A stretch of DNA of 35,912 nucleotides from Firmicutes bacterium UBA2530 (GTDB taxonomy: Bacteria; Bacillota; Clostridia; Tissierellales; Sedimentibacteraceae), in NCBI GenBank assembly GCA_002340985.1, contig DDNC01000002.1:17573-53484 (forward strand), read 5' to 3'. The notes beneath the pieces were generated by a model. It saw only the letters and a list, made by a program, of their open reading frames with translations. It was not told the origin of the DNA and made no database searches. Position numbers and translations under genes: made by a program. Below, piece by piece: positions 1 to 7,104 of this stretch (the first letter of the stretch is position 1; each line of letters starts with the position of its first letter).

Positions 1-969
1 AAAGTTAAGGGCGTTGAATCAATCAGTGCATTTAACAATGGAGTTGCCTGCGCCTGGAGAGACTTCAAAGAAATATACATTGATGTTAATGGTAATGAAG
101 TAAAGGATACTGAAGCAGTTAATGCTGAAATAACAAAGTGTTATGATAAAGTCGGGAATTATAAAGAAGGTCGTGCGGTTGTAGTTGACGAAGTATGGCC
201 GGAATGGCAAAACAGATATGGGGTGGTAGATGAAGAAGGAAACATAATAATTCCTGTAGAATATAGCTATATATATGACTACTGTGAAGGAATGACCTCT
301 GCTAATCTTAATCGCGGAAAGAATGCATACTTTGACATAGAAGGAAATAAGGTTACGTCATTTAGATATGATACAACCAGAGACTTTCATGAAGGTGTGG
401 CAGTAGTAGGAATAGGAAATTATAAGGACGGAAGCCTGGTAGAAGGAGTAATAAATAAACACGGTAATGAAATAATACCGCTAATTTTTGATTTTATATC
501 AGACTTTTATGGAGGATATGCTTTAGTTGGTTACGGAAACGGGAATGATAAATATGTAAGTACATCAAAACAGATTGGCATACTAAAGCTGCCGAATGAC
601 TTTTATAAGGATGATGGAAGTACTGAATTTATTTCTGTTATACTAAATGGTTCTAAAATATTTTTTGACCAAGATCCAATAATTGATTCAGATAGGGTTT
701 TAGTTCCGCTCAGAGCAATAATAGAAGCAACAGGCGCAGAATTAACATGGAGTGAAGGCGGGGAAGTCACAGTGCTAAAGGGCGGTACAAAAATTGAGTT
801 AAAAATTGGGGAAAAACAAGCATTTTTAAATGGTGAAAAATGCGATTTAGATGTCCCGGCCCAAATTATAAGCGGAAGAACCTTAGTTCCCGTAAGGTTT
901 ATATCACAGTGCTTATATTATAATGTCGAGTGGAATCCAGATACACAGACTGTAACCATATCTCAATAA
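1..969 (+). CDS. WG-repeat / copper amine oxidase N-terminal (stalk) domain protein, 5'-truncated
   Basis: The reading frame is open from the first base, so the gene begins upstream of the window and only its C-terminal 322 residues are visible. The first ~190 residues contain irregular WG-type repeats, recognisable as units of the type 'GVVDEEGNIIIP', 'AYFDIEGNKV' and 'GVINKHGNEIIP' that alternate with 'F.EG.A.V' strands. The last ~110 residues form a copper amine oxidase N-terminal-like domain, with the paired motifs 'DRVLVPLRAIIEATGAEL' and 'GRTLVPVRFISQCL' and a final 'TQTVTISQ' strand. In Clostridia such domains occur in exported, cell-wall-associated proteins and usually have no copper enzyme activity. 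No signal peptide can be judged because the N-terminus is missing. A strong terminator follows. The molecular role is unknown. Confidence 0.85.
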   Translation, partial: KVKGVESISAFNNGVACAWRDFKEIYIDVNGNEVKDTEAVNAEITKCYDKVGNYKEGRAVVVDEVWPEWQNRYGVVDEEGNIIIPVEYSYIYDYCEGMTSANLNRGKNAYFDIEGNKVTSFRYDTTRDFHEGVAVVGIGNYKDGSLVEGVINKHGNEIIPLIFDFISDFYGGYALVGYGNGNDKYVSTSKQIGILKLPNDFYKDDGSTEFISVILNGSKIFFDQDPIIDSDRVLVPLRAIIEATGAELTWSEGGEVTVLKGGTKIELKIGEKQAFLNGEKCDLDVPAQIISGRTLVPVRFISQCLYYNVEWNPDTQTVTISQ

Positions 970-1008
970 TAATTTGGTTGATGTAATATTTTTAAATGAA
1001 CGTTCAAT

Positions 1009-1056
1009 AAAAAGGCAATATAACGGTACTACTATTACTTTTATATTGCCTTTTTT
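1009..1056 (+). terminator. Rho-independent terminator after the WG-repeat protein
   Basis: A 15-bp perfect stem (1009-1023 paired with 1041-1055) encloses a 17-base loop. The right arm runs into a T6 tract, and the matching A-run on the left arm means it could also act on the opposite strand. It separates the stalk-domain gene from the chemotaxis gene. Confidence 0.85.
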
Positions 1057-1125
1057 ATGACTAAAATAAACCTGTTTAATTGTTAAAAAATTTTGAAACA
1101 AAAAAATACCTCAAATTGAGGTATG

Positions 1126-1150
1126 TAAAATAATCAACAAATACCGATAA
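1126..1150 (+). promoter_or_regulatory. Candidate sigma-28/sigma-D (motility) promoter of the chemoreceptor gene
   Basis: TAAA at 1126-1129 and CCGATAA at 1144-1150 resemble the two boxes of the flagellar sigma factor consensus (TAAA, about 15 bases, GCCGATAA). The spacer is 1-2 bases shorter than usual and the first G of the -10 box is A. Its position 56 bases ahead of a methyl-accepting chemotaxis gene fits, since sigma-28 usually transcribes such genes. No good sigma-A alternative was seen here. Confidence 0.4.
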
Positions 1151-1206
1151 CAGGTTATGAGTAGGCTTTATCGACATTAAACAAAGACAAGGGAGAAAGT
1201 GATATT

Positions 1207-2925
1207 ATGAAAAATCTTTCAATCAGCAAAAAGTTAATTATTGGATTCGGTATTGTTCTTATACTGTTGATTTTATCAGGACTGCTTTCAGTCTACAATA
1301 CTGACAGTGTTGGGAACCAGATTGAATTATATGGTCAATATACCGTGCCGAACGCGGAGCATATAAGGGTTATGCAGGTAAGCATGAGGGGAATTCTCAG
1401 TGAAATACTCGAAGCACTTTCGGAGGATACGGAACAGGTTAAAAATTCATTGGACAATGCGGGAAAATACGGAAAGCAGGTGGTTGCTGAACTTGATGCA
1501 TATAAAAACAATCAGCGCAATCATGACCGTGATGCCGACATTGAAAAATTAAGGACAGTTATTACGGAGGCCGCATCCGTAAGAGGTAAAATATCAGAGC
1601 TTATTTTGAGCGGCTCAAAGACAAATAACGATAAAGCACAGCTTCTTTATAAGAACGAGTACAAGCCTAAGATTGATGAAGCAATAAAAATACTTGATCA
1701 GTTCTCGTACACGGCAAAAGAACGTTCTGAAACACAAAGAAATGAGGCACAAAAAACCATAGGATTATCGCTTATAATTGTTATATCAGTTTCTGTAGTA
1801 TCAATTTTAATTACAATAGGAGTAATTATCGTTATAAGAAAGTCAATCCTTGCTCCAATTAAGGAAATCGTGGATGTTTACGGTGAAATATCCAGAGGAA
1901 ACATTAAGACTGAGATAAAATATGAAAGCCGCGATGAGATGGGGCAGATGGCAATGCTGATTCAAAAGACAAACATGCTGCAAAGCAGCATTTTAGGCGA
2001 TATTATGGAAAAGTTCATGCGGATATCACAGCGTGATTTGCAAATTCATGTGGATATGGATTATCCGGGGGATTTTGCTATGCTCAAAAATGTTATTGAG
2101 GAAACAGTTTTTAATCTGAATAACACAATGGAGCAAATAAGCATTGCTGCCGAGCAGGTAAGCACGGGATCAGACCAGGTATCCAGCGGTGCACAGGCGC
2201 TTGCGTCCGGTTCAACAGAGCAGGCGGCATCAATTCAAGAATTAAGTGCATCCGTTACTAAGATTGCAGAGCAGGCTTCGGAAAACTCTGAAAATGTTAA
2301 AACGGCAACAGAATATGTGGAACATGCAGTTAATGGTGTAAATGCCGGCAATGAGCAAATGCAGCATTTGACAGAAGCGATGGAGGATATAGGAGCCGCC
2401 TCGGATAAAATAACCAATATTACGAAGGTGATAGAAGACATTGCATTCCAGACAAATATTCTTGCATTGAATGCCGCAATAGAAGCAGCACGTGCAGGTA
2501 CTGCAGGAAAAGGGTTCGCGGTTGTCGCAGAGGAAGTAAGAAATCTGGCTGCAAAATCCGCAGAGGCAGCTAAGCAGACAACAGAACTTATACAAACATC
2601 TGTAGCCACAGTAAAAAAGGGAACTCAAATTACGGAACAAACAGCACAAATTCTTCAGGATGTGGGAGTAAAGGCTGCAAAAGTGACTGAGAGCATTGCT
2701 AAAATAGAGAAGGCGTCTGTCGAACAGGCTGATGCGATTGAAGAAATAATGCAGGGACTTTCTCAGATATCAGATGTGGTGCAAACCAATGCGGCAACAG
2801 CTGAAGAAAATTCCGCTACAAGCGAGGAAATGTCCGCACAGGCAGCTGCATTGAGTGAAGAGGTAGATAAGTTCAAGTTTTATAGCAATAGTAATAATGA
2901 AAATATTGCTGAAATAAGCTTTTAA
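1207..2925 (+). CDS. Methyl-accepting chemotaxis protein (transmembrane)
   Basis: This 572-residue chemoreceptor has standard architecture. A first membrane segment lies at about residues 9-29 and is followed by an extracytoplasmic helical region of ~150 residues of the four-helix-bundle (4HB_MCP) kind. A second membrane segment lies at about 184-210, then a HAMP linker, then a long cytoplasmic coiled coil. The highly conserved signalling tip is evident around residues 410-450, with 'FQTNILALNAAIEAARAG' and 'GFAVVAEEVRNLA', where CheA and CheW dock. It would sense an extracellular or membrane signal and control CheA kinase and so flagellar rotation. The ligand cannot be inferred. The start is supported by a GGGAG ribosome site. 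The gene is monocistronic, between two terminators, with a possible sigma-28 promoter ahead. Confidence 0.95.
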   Translation: MKNLSISKKLIIGFGIVLILLILSGLLSVYNTDSVGNQIELYGQYTVPNAEHIRVMQVSMRGILSEILEALSEDTEQVKNSLDNAGKYGKQVVAELDAYKNNQRNHDRDADIEKLRTVITEAASVRGKISELILSGSKTNNDKAQLLYKNEYKPKIDEAIKILDQFSYTAKERSETQRNEAQKTIGLSLIIVISVSVVSILITIGVIIVIRKSILAPIKEIVDVYGEISRGNIKTEIKYESRDEMGQMAMLIQKTNMLQSSILGDIMEKFMRISQRDLQIHVDMDYPGDFAMLKNVIEETVFNLNNTMEQISIAAEQVSTGSDQVSSGAQALASGSTEQAASIQELSASVTKIAEQASENSENVKTATEYVEHAVNGVNAGNEQMQHLTEAMEDIGAASDKITNITKVIEDIAFQTNILALNAAIEAARAGTAGKGFAVVAEEVRNLAAKSAEAAKQTTELIQTSVATVKKGTQITEQTAQILQDVGVKAAKVTESIAKIEKASVEQADAIEEIMQGLSQISDVVQTNAATAEENSATSEEMSAQAAALSEEVDKFKFYSNSNNENIAEISF

Positions 2926-2964
2926 TTGCGGCTGCTGAATAATTTGCATTTTAATATGTTATAT

Positions 2965-3004
2965 AATAATGTTCTTTCAATTTCAGGATTGAAAGAACAT
3001 TATT
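2965..3004 (+). terminator. Perfect 17-bp hairpin after the chemoreceptor gene
   Basis: Positions 2965-2981 pair perfectly with 2988-3004 around a 6-base loop. Only a weak T-rich stretch follows, so termination could be partial. The symmetry would also suit an mRNA-stabilising 3' end. Confidence 0.65.
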
Positions 3005-3082
3005 GCTTTAGCATGACATATCTACGGAGCGTGGATTGATTTTAATATATGTAAAATGTACAATGATGCGGAGGTGAAAGAA

Positions 3083-3427
3083 ATGGATATGAGAAGAAAA
3101 AAGGAGCTGCTTGAAGAATACAGAAACAGAAGGCCTGAGATGGGGGTTGTTTCATTCAGGTGCAAAGCAACGGGAGAAAGCTTCTTGGGCAGCACTAAGG
3201 ATACAAAAGCATATTTTAATAGTGAGCGTTTTAAACTATTATCGGGAGGACATCCTAACAGGCAGTTTCAGGAGATATGGAACAGGCACGGAGAAGAAGG
3301 ATTTGAAGTTTCAGTAATACGGACTTTAAAATATGATGACCCCAAGGAAGACCACAGAGAAGAATTGGAGGAGCTGTTTGAGCAGTGCCTTCAGGCCGAC
3401 AGCATGGCGAGGAGGATATGGAAATGA
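3083..3427 (+). CDS. GIY-YIG nuclease-like small protein
   Basis: This 114-residue protein resembles the short GIY-YIG-fold proteins of Clostridia. 'GVVSFRC' stands where GIY is expected and 'SFLGSTKD' where YIG is expected, followed by 'FNSERFKL' and a segment 'HPNRQFQEIWNRHGEEGF' typical of the fold. Both signature tripeptides are degenerate, so nuclease activity is uncertain; it may bind rather than cut nucleic acid. I chose the ATG at 3083 because GGAGGTGA at 3070-3077 sits 5 bases upstream. An in-frame ATG at 3056 has no ribosome site. Its stop overlaps the next start as ATGA (3424-3427), so the two are translationally coupled. The gene opens a four-gene operon with the DUF6530-like protein, the MoxR-VWA protein and the HTH protein. 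Confidence 0.75.
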   Translation: MDMRRKKELLEEYRNRRPEMGVVSFRCKATGESFLGSTKDTKAYFNSERFKLLSGGHPNRQFQEIWNRHGEEGFEVSVIRTLKYDDPKEDHREELEELFEQCLQADSMARRIWK

Positions 3428-3885
3428 ATGAAAACACAGTAATTACAGCAGAAGGCTATGATAAAATCGACGGCAGAAATGCATATAAATCTGGTATTAA
3501 GAAGCTTACGTTAGGAAAGCCAATGCTTGAGGAAAATCAAAGTGCACAGATTGCGGCACAAATATGGAAGGAAGATAGCGGAAAGCTTGTGATGGATATG
3601 GAGCTGCCTGTGCACAGGATTCTTGATATGATGATTTTCCTGAGCCGCACTCTTTTGTACTTCCGAGAAGCATACAGACTTCCGCTTTTGTATGACCCGG
3701 AAAAACCGTCAATTGAACGTGTTGGATTGCAGGGAGGAGTTATGCCTGTTTCAGTATGCACAGACAACCCCGATATTAATGATGATATACAGCTGTTCTT
3801 GCAGTCCATTAATGATTCGGGAGAAATAATCGGGGAGCGCCTCCGTGTTATTTCGAGAATTTTAGAAGAATTGGAGTATTTATAG
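3424..3885 (+). CDS. DUF6530-like conserved protein
   Basis: This 153-residue soluble protein has no catalytic motif that I recognise. From memory it matches the DUF6530 family in its layout: an N-terminal 'YDKIDGRNAY' motif, a middle 'LPVHRILDMMIFLSRTL' helix followed by 'REAYRLPLLYDPE', then 'RVGLQGG' and 'VSVCTDNPDI', and a C-terminal 'GERLRVISRILEELEYL' helix. This assignment was not checked against a database. The start at 3424 is preferred because GGAGG at 3411-3415 is 8 bases upstream and it gives the ATGA overlap with the previous gene; upstream in-frame ATGs lack spacing. The MoxR-VWA gene begins 3 bases after its stop. Tight coupling suggests it works with the GIY-YIG-like and AAA+/VWA proteins. 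Function unknown. Confidence 0.8.
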   Translation: MNENTVITAEGYDKIDGRNAYKSGIKKLTLGKPMLEENQSAQIAAQIWKEDSGKLVMDMELPVHRILDMMIFLSRTLLYFREAYRLPLLYDPEKPSIERVGLQGGVMPVSVCTDNPDINDDIQLFLQSINDSGEIIGERLRVISRILEELEYL

Positions 3886-3887
3886 AG

Positions 3888-5918
3888 ATGGAAAACAAAT
3901 GTCCTCTGTCTCCTGCCAGACAGCTTACGGAAGCTGAGAAGAGGCTTGTCTGGAAGAAACCGTCCACACACGTTGAAAGCGAAGCTGAAAGGCGCATTTG
4001 CGCCGAGGTGAGACGAAGCTGGAACAGAGAGGAAATGAAGATAACAAATATTTTGCTGGAAGGAGATGCAGGCTCGGGGAAAACCCAGCTTGCAAAAGCC
4101 CTGTCGTCAAATTTTAACCTGCCCTATACAAAGATAACATGCTTTGCAGATATGGATAAATCTGATGTGCTGGGCTCGGTGCTTCCTGTATTGGATGACG
4201 GTTCAGGCGCTGGGGAGGTACAGTACCGGTTTTATCCGTCTGAAATAGTGAGGGCCTATGAGAACGGATGGCTTCTTGAAATACAGGAGCCAACGGTTAT
4301 ACGCGATGCCGCAGTACTGATGGCGCTCAATTCAGCTCTTGAACCTGACGGAAGCATTAATCTTCCCACACGGATTGTTCACAGGCATCCTGACTTTATT
4401 GCGGTTATTACTACAAATAGAGGCTACAACGGGTGCCGTCCACTGAACGAGGCATTGAGAGATCGTGTCCAGCATACAGAAAAGATGGATTTACCGCCTA
4501 AAGCTGTAATGGTGGAACGTGCACAGGCGAAGACAGGATTTTGCAATGAAGATATGCTGTCTTTAATGGCAGATATAATTATTGCGTTGGATGAGACGGC
4601 AAGAGCAACAGCAATCAAAGGCGTTGCAGGCATGCGTTCATATATTTTCTGGGTAAATGCGGTTGCGGATGGAATTTCTGCCCGTGAATCAATGTACAAT
4701 AAGGTGATTTACAAAATTACTACGGATTCAGATGAAATATCTATTTTGGAGCAGGCACTTTCAGCTAAGGAACTTATTCAACGGCTGGTGGATGCGGAAT
4801 TAAAAAGTGCCGTACTTCAAAATGGTGATGTAATGGAACTGCATCTCGATGGAGATGGCGAATATTTTGAAGATGACGACATACCGGTAAGTCCTGAGGC
4901 TGTACGATTGCGTAAATCTGCGGACAGCGAGGCTCATTCCCAAAGGCATTCAGATGGGACTGAAAGCACACAGGGCAGTGATAAGGGTGAAGAAGGCGAT
5001 GCCATATACCATGAAATGAAGGATGAGCATCAGGATGAACAGCAGAAGCAGCTGTTTCGAAAGAAGTTGAACAAGGAAGCAAGGGAATATGTGAAGGGCA
5101 GCCTTCATGAGCAGGTTAAGCTTATTGTACACCGACCTCAGGCTACTGACGAGAACAAGACGGAATATACAAAACAATCAACGGCCTTGATGCCTGTAAT
5201 AAAAGAAATGGTACAAAAAATTACACCTGTTTTAGAGCATGAAATTTCATCGGAATTTATGGGAGCACAGCTTTACGGTACGAAATTTTGTGCTGAGCAT
5301 GTTGTGTCAAGGGACTTCAGGTGGTTTGCGAGAAAACGGCCTCCGGAAGAAAATCCGTCTCTTGCAGTTGCTCTGCGCATTGACGAATCTGCTTCAATGT
5401 CGGCGTTTGGGCGCCTTGATGCAGCAAAACAGGCTGCTATTGCACTTTATGAATTTTGTATAAGCTGCGACATCCCTGTCATGATTTACGGAGATACGGC
5501 AGACCGCTCCCAAAGAGAACAAATGTCGGTATATTCATATGTGGATTTTGAAAGCAGGGATGCTGATGAAAAATATTCACTTATGAATATTAAAGGAAGA
5601 AGCAACAACAGAGACGGAATGGCACTTCGTATTATATCCGAGCGTCTGTTGAAAGCACCTCAGGCAACGAAGCTGTGCATCAGTATCAGTGACGGGCAGC
5701 CTAAGGCAATGCCGGATTATGCAGGCAAGCTTGCAGAGGAAGATATGAAAAAAACTCTGCAGGAATACAGGCGAAAAGGCATCATATTTCTGGCTGCAGC
5801 AATCGGTCAGGATAAGGATGTAATAAGCAAAATTTACGGCTCTGAAAATACCCTGAATATCACGGAGCTTAAATCTTTGCCGGCGCATTTGGTAAAAATT
5901 ATTGCAAGATATCTGTAG
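3888..5918 (+). CDS. Fused MoxR-type AAA+ ATPase / von Willebrand A domain protein
   Basis: This 676-residue protein joins two parts that are usually separate genes (MoxR with a VWA partner, as in CbbQ/CbbO, NorQ/NorD or CobS/CobT). The N-terminal AAA+ module has Walker A GDAGSGKT (59-66), a Walker B-like 'LLEIQEP' (129-135) in which the usual Asp before Glu is Gln, sensor 'TTN' (175-177) and arginine finger 'RDR' (191-193). A charged linker follows (~310-400), rich in Asp, Glu, Lys and Gln. The C-terminal VWA domain has a complete MIDAS DxSxS (D499-S503), the downstream 'GRSNNRDG' (570-577) and 'SDGQP' (D602). Such pairs remodel or activate target proteins, for example by inserting metal or releasing an inhibitor. 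The target is unknown; the co-transcribed genes are candidates. It starts 3 bases after the preceding gene. Confidence 0.88.
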   Translation: MENKCPLSPARQLTEAEKRLVWKKPSTHVESEAERRICAEVRRSWNREEMKITNILLEGDAGSGKTQLAKALSSNFNLPYTKITCFADMDKSDVLGSVLPVLDDGSGAGEVQYRFYPSEIVRAYENGWLLEIQEPTVIRDAAVLMALNSALEPDGSINLPTRIVHRHPDFIAVITTNRGYNGCRPLNEALRDRVQHTEKMDLPPKAVMVERAQAKTGFCNEDMLSLMADIIIALDETARATAIKGVAGMRSYIFWVNAVADGISARESMYNKVIYKITTDSDEISILEQALSAKELIQRLVDAELKSAVLQNGDVMELHLDGDGEYFEDDDIPVSPEAVRLRKSADSEAHSQRHSDGTESTQGSDKGEEGDAIYHEMKDEHQDEQQKQLFRKKLNKEAREYVKGSLHEQVKLIVHRPQATDENKTEYTKQSTALMPVIKEMVQKITPVLEHEISSEFMGAQLYGTKFCAEHVVSRDFRWFARKRPPEENPSLAVALRIDESASMSAFGRLDAAKQAAIALYEFCISCDIPVMIYGDTADRSQREQMSVYSYVDFESRDADEKYSLMNIKGRSNNRDGMALRIISERLLKAPQATKLCISISDGQPKAMPDYAGKLAEEDMKKTLQEYRRKGIIFLAAAIGQDKDVISKIYGSENTLNITELKSLPAHLVKIIARYL

Positions 5919-5950
5919 TGCGGGTTATACTGTCCATAGGAGGAATGAAT

Positions 5951-6541
5951 ATGGATTGTGCTAAAATCGGGAGCTTGATTGCCAGGCTCCGAAAGGAAAA
6001 AGGTCTTACGCAGCAGAATATTGCGGATGCGCTTAATATAAGCAACAAGACCGTATCAAAATGGGAGTGCGGACTTGGCTGTCCAGATGTATCTCTGTGG
6101 TCCGAGCTGTCAGTAATACTGGGTGCAGATATGGCGCAGATGATGGAGGGTGAAATTACTCTCAACCGTCCGGACAGCGGTAATATAGACAAGGTCAGAT
6201 TTTATGTGTGCCCGTCCTGCAGAAACATTCTCACAAGCACAGGCAGTGCTTCAATCTTCTGCTGTGGAAGAAAGCTCGAGCATCTTACACCGGTTGTGGA
6301 TAAAAACACTCCGGATATTAAGGCAGAGATGACAGACACGGACTACTACGTTACAATTGACCATGAAATGAGCAGAGAGCATTATATTCTGTTTGCCGCA
6401 TACGTGAAAAGTGATAAACTTTTCTTAACGCGAATGTATCCGGAACAGAGCGCTGCATTGAGAATACCTTACATGCCGAAAGGAAGACTTTATATTTATT
6501 GTGTAAAGCATGGCTTTACCGTACAGAGCATAAATGGATGA
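5951..6541 (+). CDS. HTH (XRE) regulator fused to a degenerate desulfoferrodoxin domain
   Basis: This 196-residue protein begins with a Cro/CI-type helix-turn-helix (residues 6-60; 'LTQQNIADALNISNKTVSKW'). After it comes a region laid out like desulfoferrodoxin (superoxide reductase). First is a desulforedoxin-like centre with all four cysteines (C87, C90, C104, C105, in 'CPSC' and 'CCG'). Then comes a superoxide-reductase-like domain that keeps H138, H144, C184 and H187 ('DHEMSREHYI', 'YCVKHG'). The first iron-ligand histidine of the family motif appears to be Asn119 in 'DKNTPDI', so the catalytic centre is probably impaired. I infer a redox- or iron-sensing transcription factor rather than an enzyme. 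I chose the ATG at 5951 because AGGAGG at 5938-5943 lies 7 bases upstream; the frame also has ATGs at 5918 and 5945. It is the last gene of the MoxR-VWA operon. Confidence 0.85.
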   Translation: MDCAKIGSLIARLRKEKGLTQQNIADALNISNKTVSKWECGLGCPDVSLWSELSVILGADMAQMMEGEITLNRPDSGNIDKVRFYVCPSCRNILTSTGSASIFCCGRKLEHLTPVVDKNTPDIKAEMTDTDYYVTIDHEMSREHYILFAAYVKSDKLFLTRMYPEQSAALRIPYMPKGRLYIYCVKHGFTVQSING

Positions 6542-6547
6542 CAAATA

Positions 6548-6588
6548 ATAATGAACATATCTGAGATGTGTTCATTATATTATTTTAT
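6548..6588 (+). terminator. Terminator of the MoxR-VWA operon
   Basis: A 10-bp stem (6548-6557 with 6569-6578) around an 11-base loop is followed by the T-rich run 6579-6588. It lies 6 bases after the HTH-desulfoferrodoxin stop codon. Confidence 0.7.
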
Positions 6589-6646
6589 ATCTGTAAATTA
6601 GTTTAAATTTCAGAACATAGCCATACGTCCTGCAGACAGCATACAA

Positions 6647-6675
6647 TTGACATACATAAAAAATGACGATATAAT
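6647..6675 (+). promoter_or_regulatory. Exact-consensus sigma-A promoter for the 46-residue membrane protein
   Basis: TTGACA at 6647-6652 and TATAAT at 6670-6675 match the housekeeping consensus at all 12 positions with the optimal 17-base spacer. Transcription would start near 6682, giving a leader of about 40 bases before the small ORF at 6724. Confidence 0.8.
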
Positions 6676-6723
6676 ACCAATATTACAGATGCCCGGAAAT
6701 ACGGTCATACATGGAAGGAAACA

Positions 6724-6864
6724 ATGAGATTAGAAATAAAAATAATACTGATTGTAATGTTTTTTATAATTTTAATAAGTCTGCAGTACACCTTGAATCA
6801 AATATTGCTCCTGCTCAGGGAAATCAGGGCGATACTGCTTATTAAAAAGGAAAAACAGGAATAA
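6724..6864 (+). CDS. 46-residue single-span membrane protein
   Basis: A short ORF starts at 6724 and ends with TAA at 6862-6864. Its product begins MRLEIKIILIVMFFIILISL, a strongly hydrophobic segment (residues ~5-20), followed by a Leu-rich amphipathic stretch (to ~40) and the charged tail KKEKQE. AAGGAA lies about 7 bases before the ATG, and a perfect sigma-A promoter lies 49 bases upstream, which supports it being a true gene. I do not recognise the family. It could be a small membrane-anchored regulator or part of a sporulation-linked pair, because the spore protein gene follows 44 bases later and that gene's promoter overlaps this ORF's 3' end. Confidence 0.65.
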   Translation: MRLEIKIILIVMFFIILISLQYTLNQILLLLREIRAILLIKKEKQE

Positions 6865-6887
6865 TTTATATTTTTTCAACCATAATA
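6859..6887 (+). promoter_or_regulatory. Sigma-G/sigma-F-type forespore promoter of the SASP gene
   Basis: GAATA at 6859-6863 and CATAATA at 6881-6887 fit the forespore sigma consensus (GHATR, 17-18 bases, CATWHTA), here with a 17-base spacer. It begins inside the last codons of the small ORF and lies 22 bases before the spore-protein start, as expected for a gene expressed only in the developing spore. Confidence 0.65.
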
Positions 6888-6908
6888 ATCTTAGCTAAGG
6901 AGGTAATT

Positions 6909-7103
6909 ATGGCTGATAATAATGTGAAGAAAGAAAATAAGAAAAAAGCGCTCACGGCAGATGACCTTATGAAGTTAGAAATAGCAAAAGAAATAGGTCT
7001 GATGGATAAGGTACACGAGTTTGGCTGGGGAGGACTCACTGCCAAGGAAACAGGCAGAATCGGCGGATTGATGACTGCCAAGAAAAAGCAAAGGAAGAAA
7101 TAA
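6909..7103 (+). CDS. Alpha/beta-type small acid-soluble spore protein
   Basis: This 64-residue protein carries the hallmarks of alpha/beta SASPs, which coat and protect spore DNA and are digested at germination. 'KLEIAKEIGL' includes the E-I-A-x-E form of the germination-protease (GPR) cleavage site, and 'GWGGLTAKETGRIGGLM' is the conserved DNA-binding segment. A Lys-rich N-terminus and a Lys/Arg-rich C-terminus flank them. The start is supported by a strong TAAGGAGG site at 6896-6903. A forespore-type promoter lies directly ahead. The gene is direct evidence that the organism makes endospores. The methyltransferase gene starts 1 base after its stop, so the two may share a transcript. Confidence 0.93.
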   Translation: MADNNVKKENKKKALTADDLMKLEIAKEIGLMDKVHEFGWGGLTAKETGRIGGLMTAKKKQRKK

Positions 7104-7104
7104 G

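Noticed and set aside
1081..1206. Possible riboswitch in the leader of the chemoreceptor gene
   Set aside because: A small hairpin at 1107-1123 and paired bases around 1145-1171 were seen, but none of the conserved cyclic-di-GMP riboswitch core sequences were found.
2235..2649. Two long antisense ORFs inside the chemoreceptor gene
   Set aside because: They mirror the Ala/Glu-rich coiled coil on the opposite strand; no ribosome sites or homology pattern.
3036..3064. TTGATT-N17-TACAAT as promoter of the GIY-YIG-like operon
   Set aside because: Its predicted transcript start (~3071) falls inside the ribosome site at 3070-3077, so the message would be nearly leaderless; the true promoter remains unlocated.
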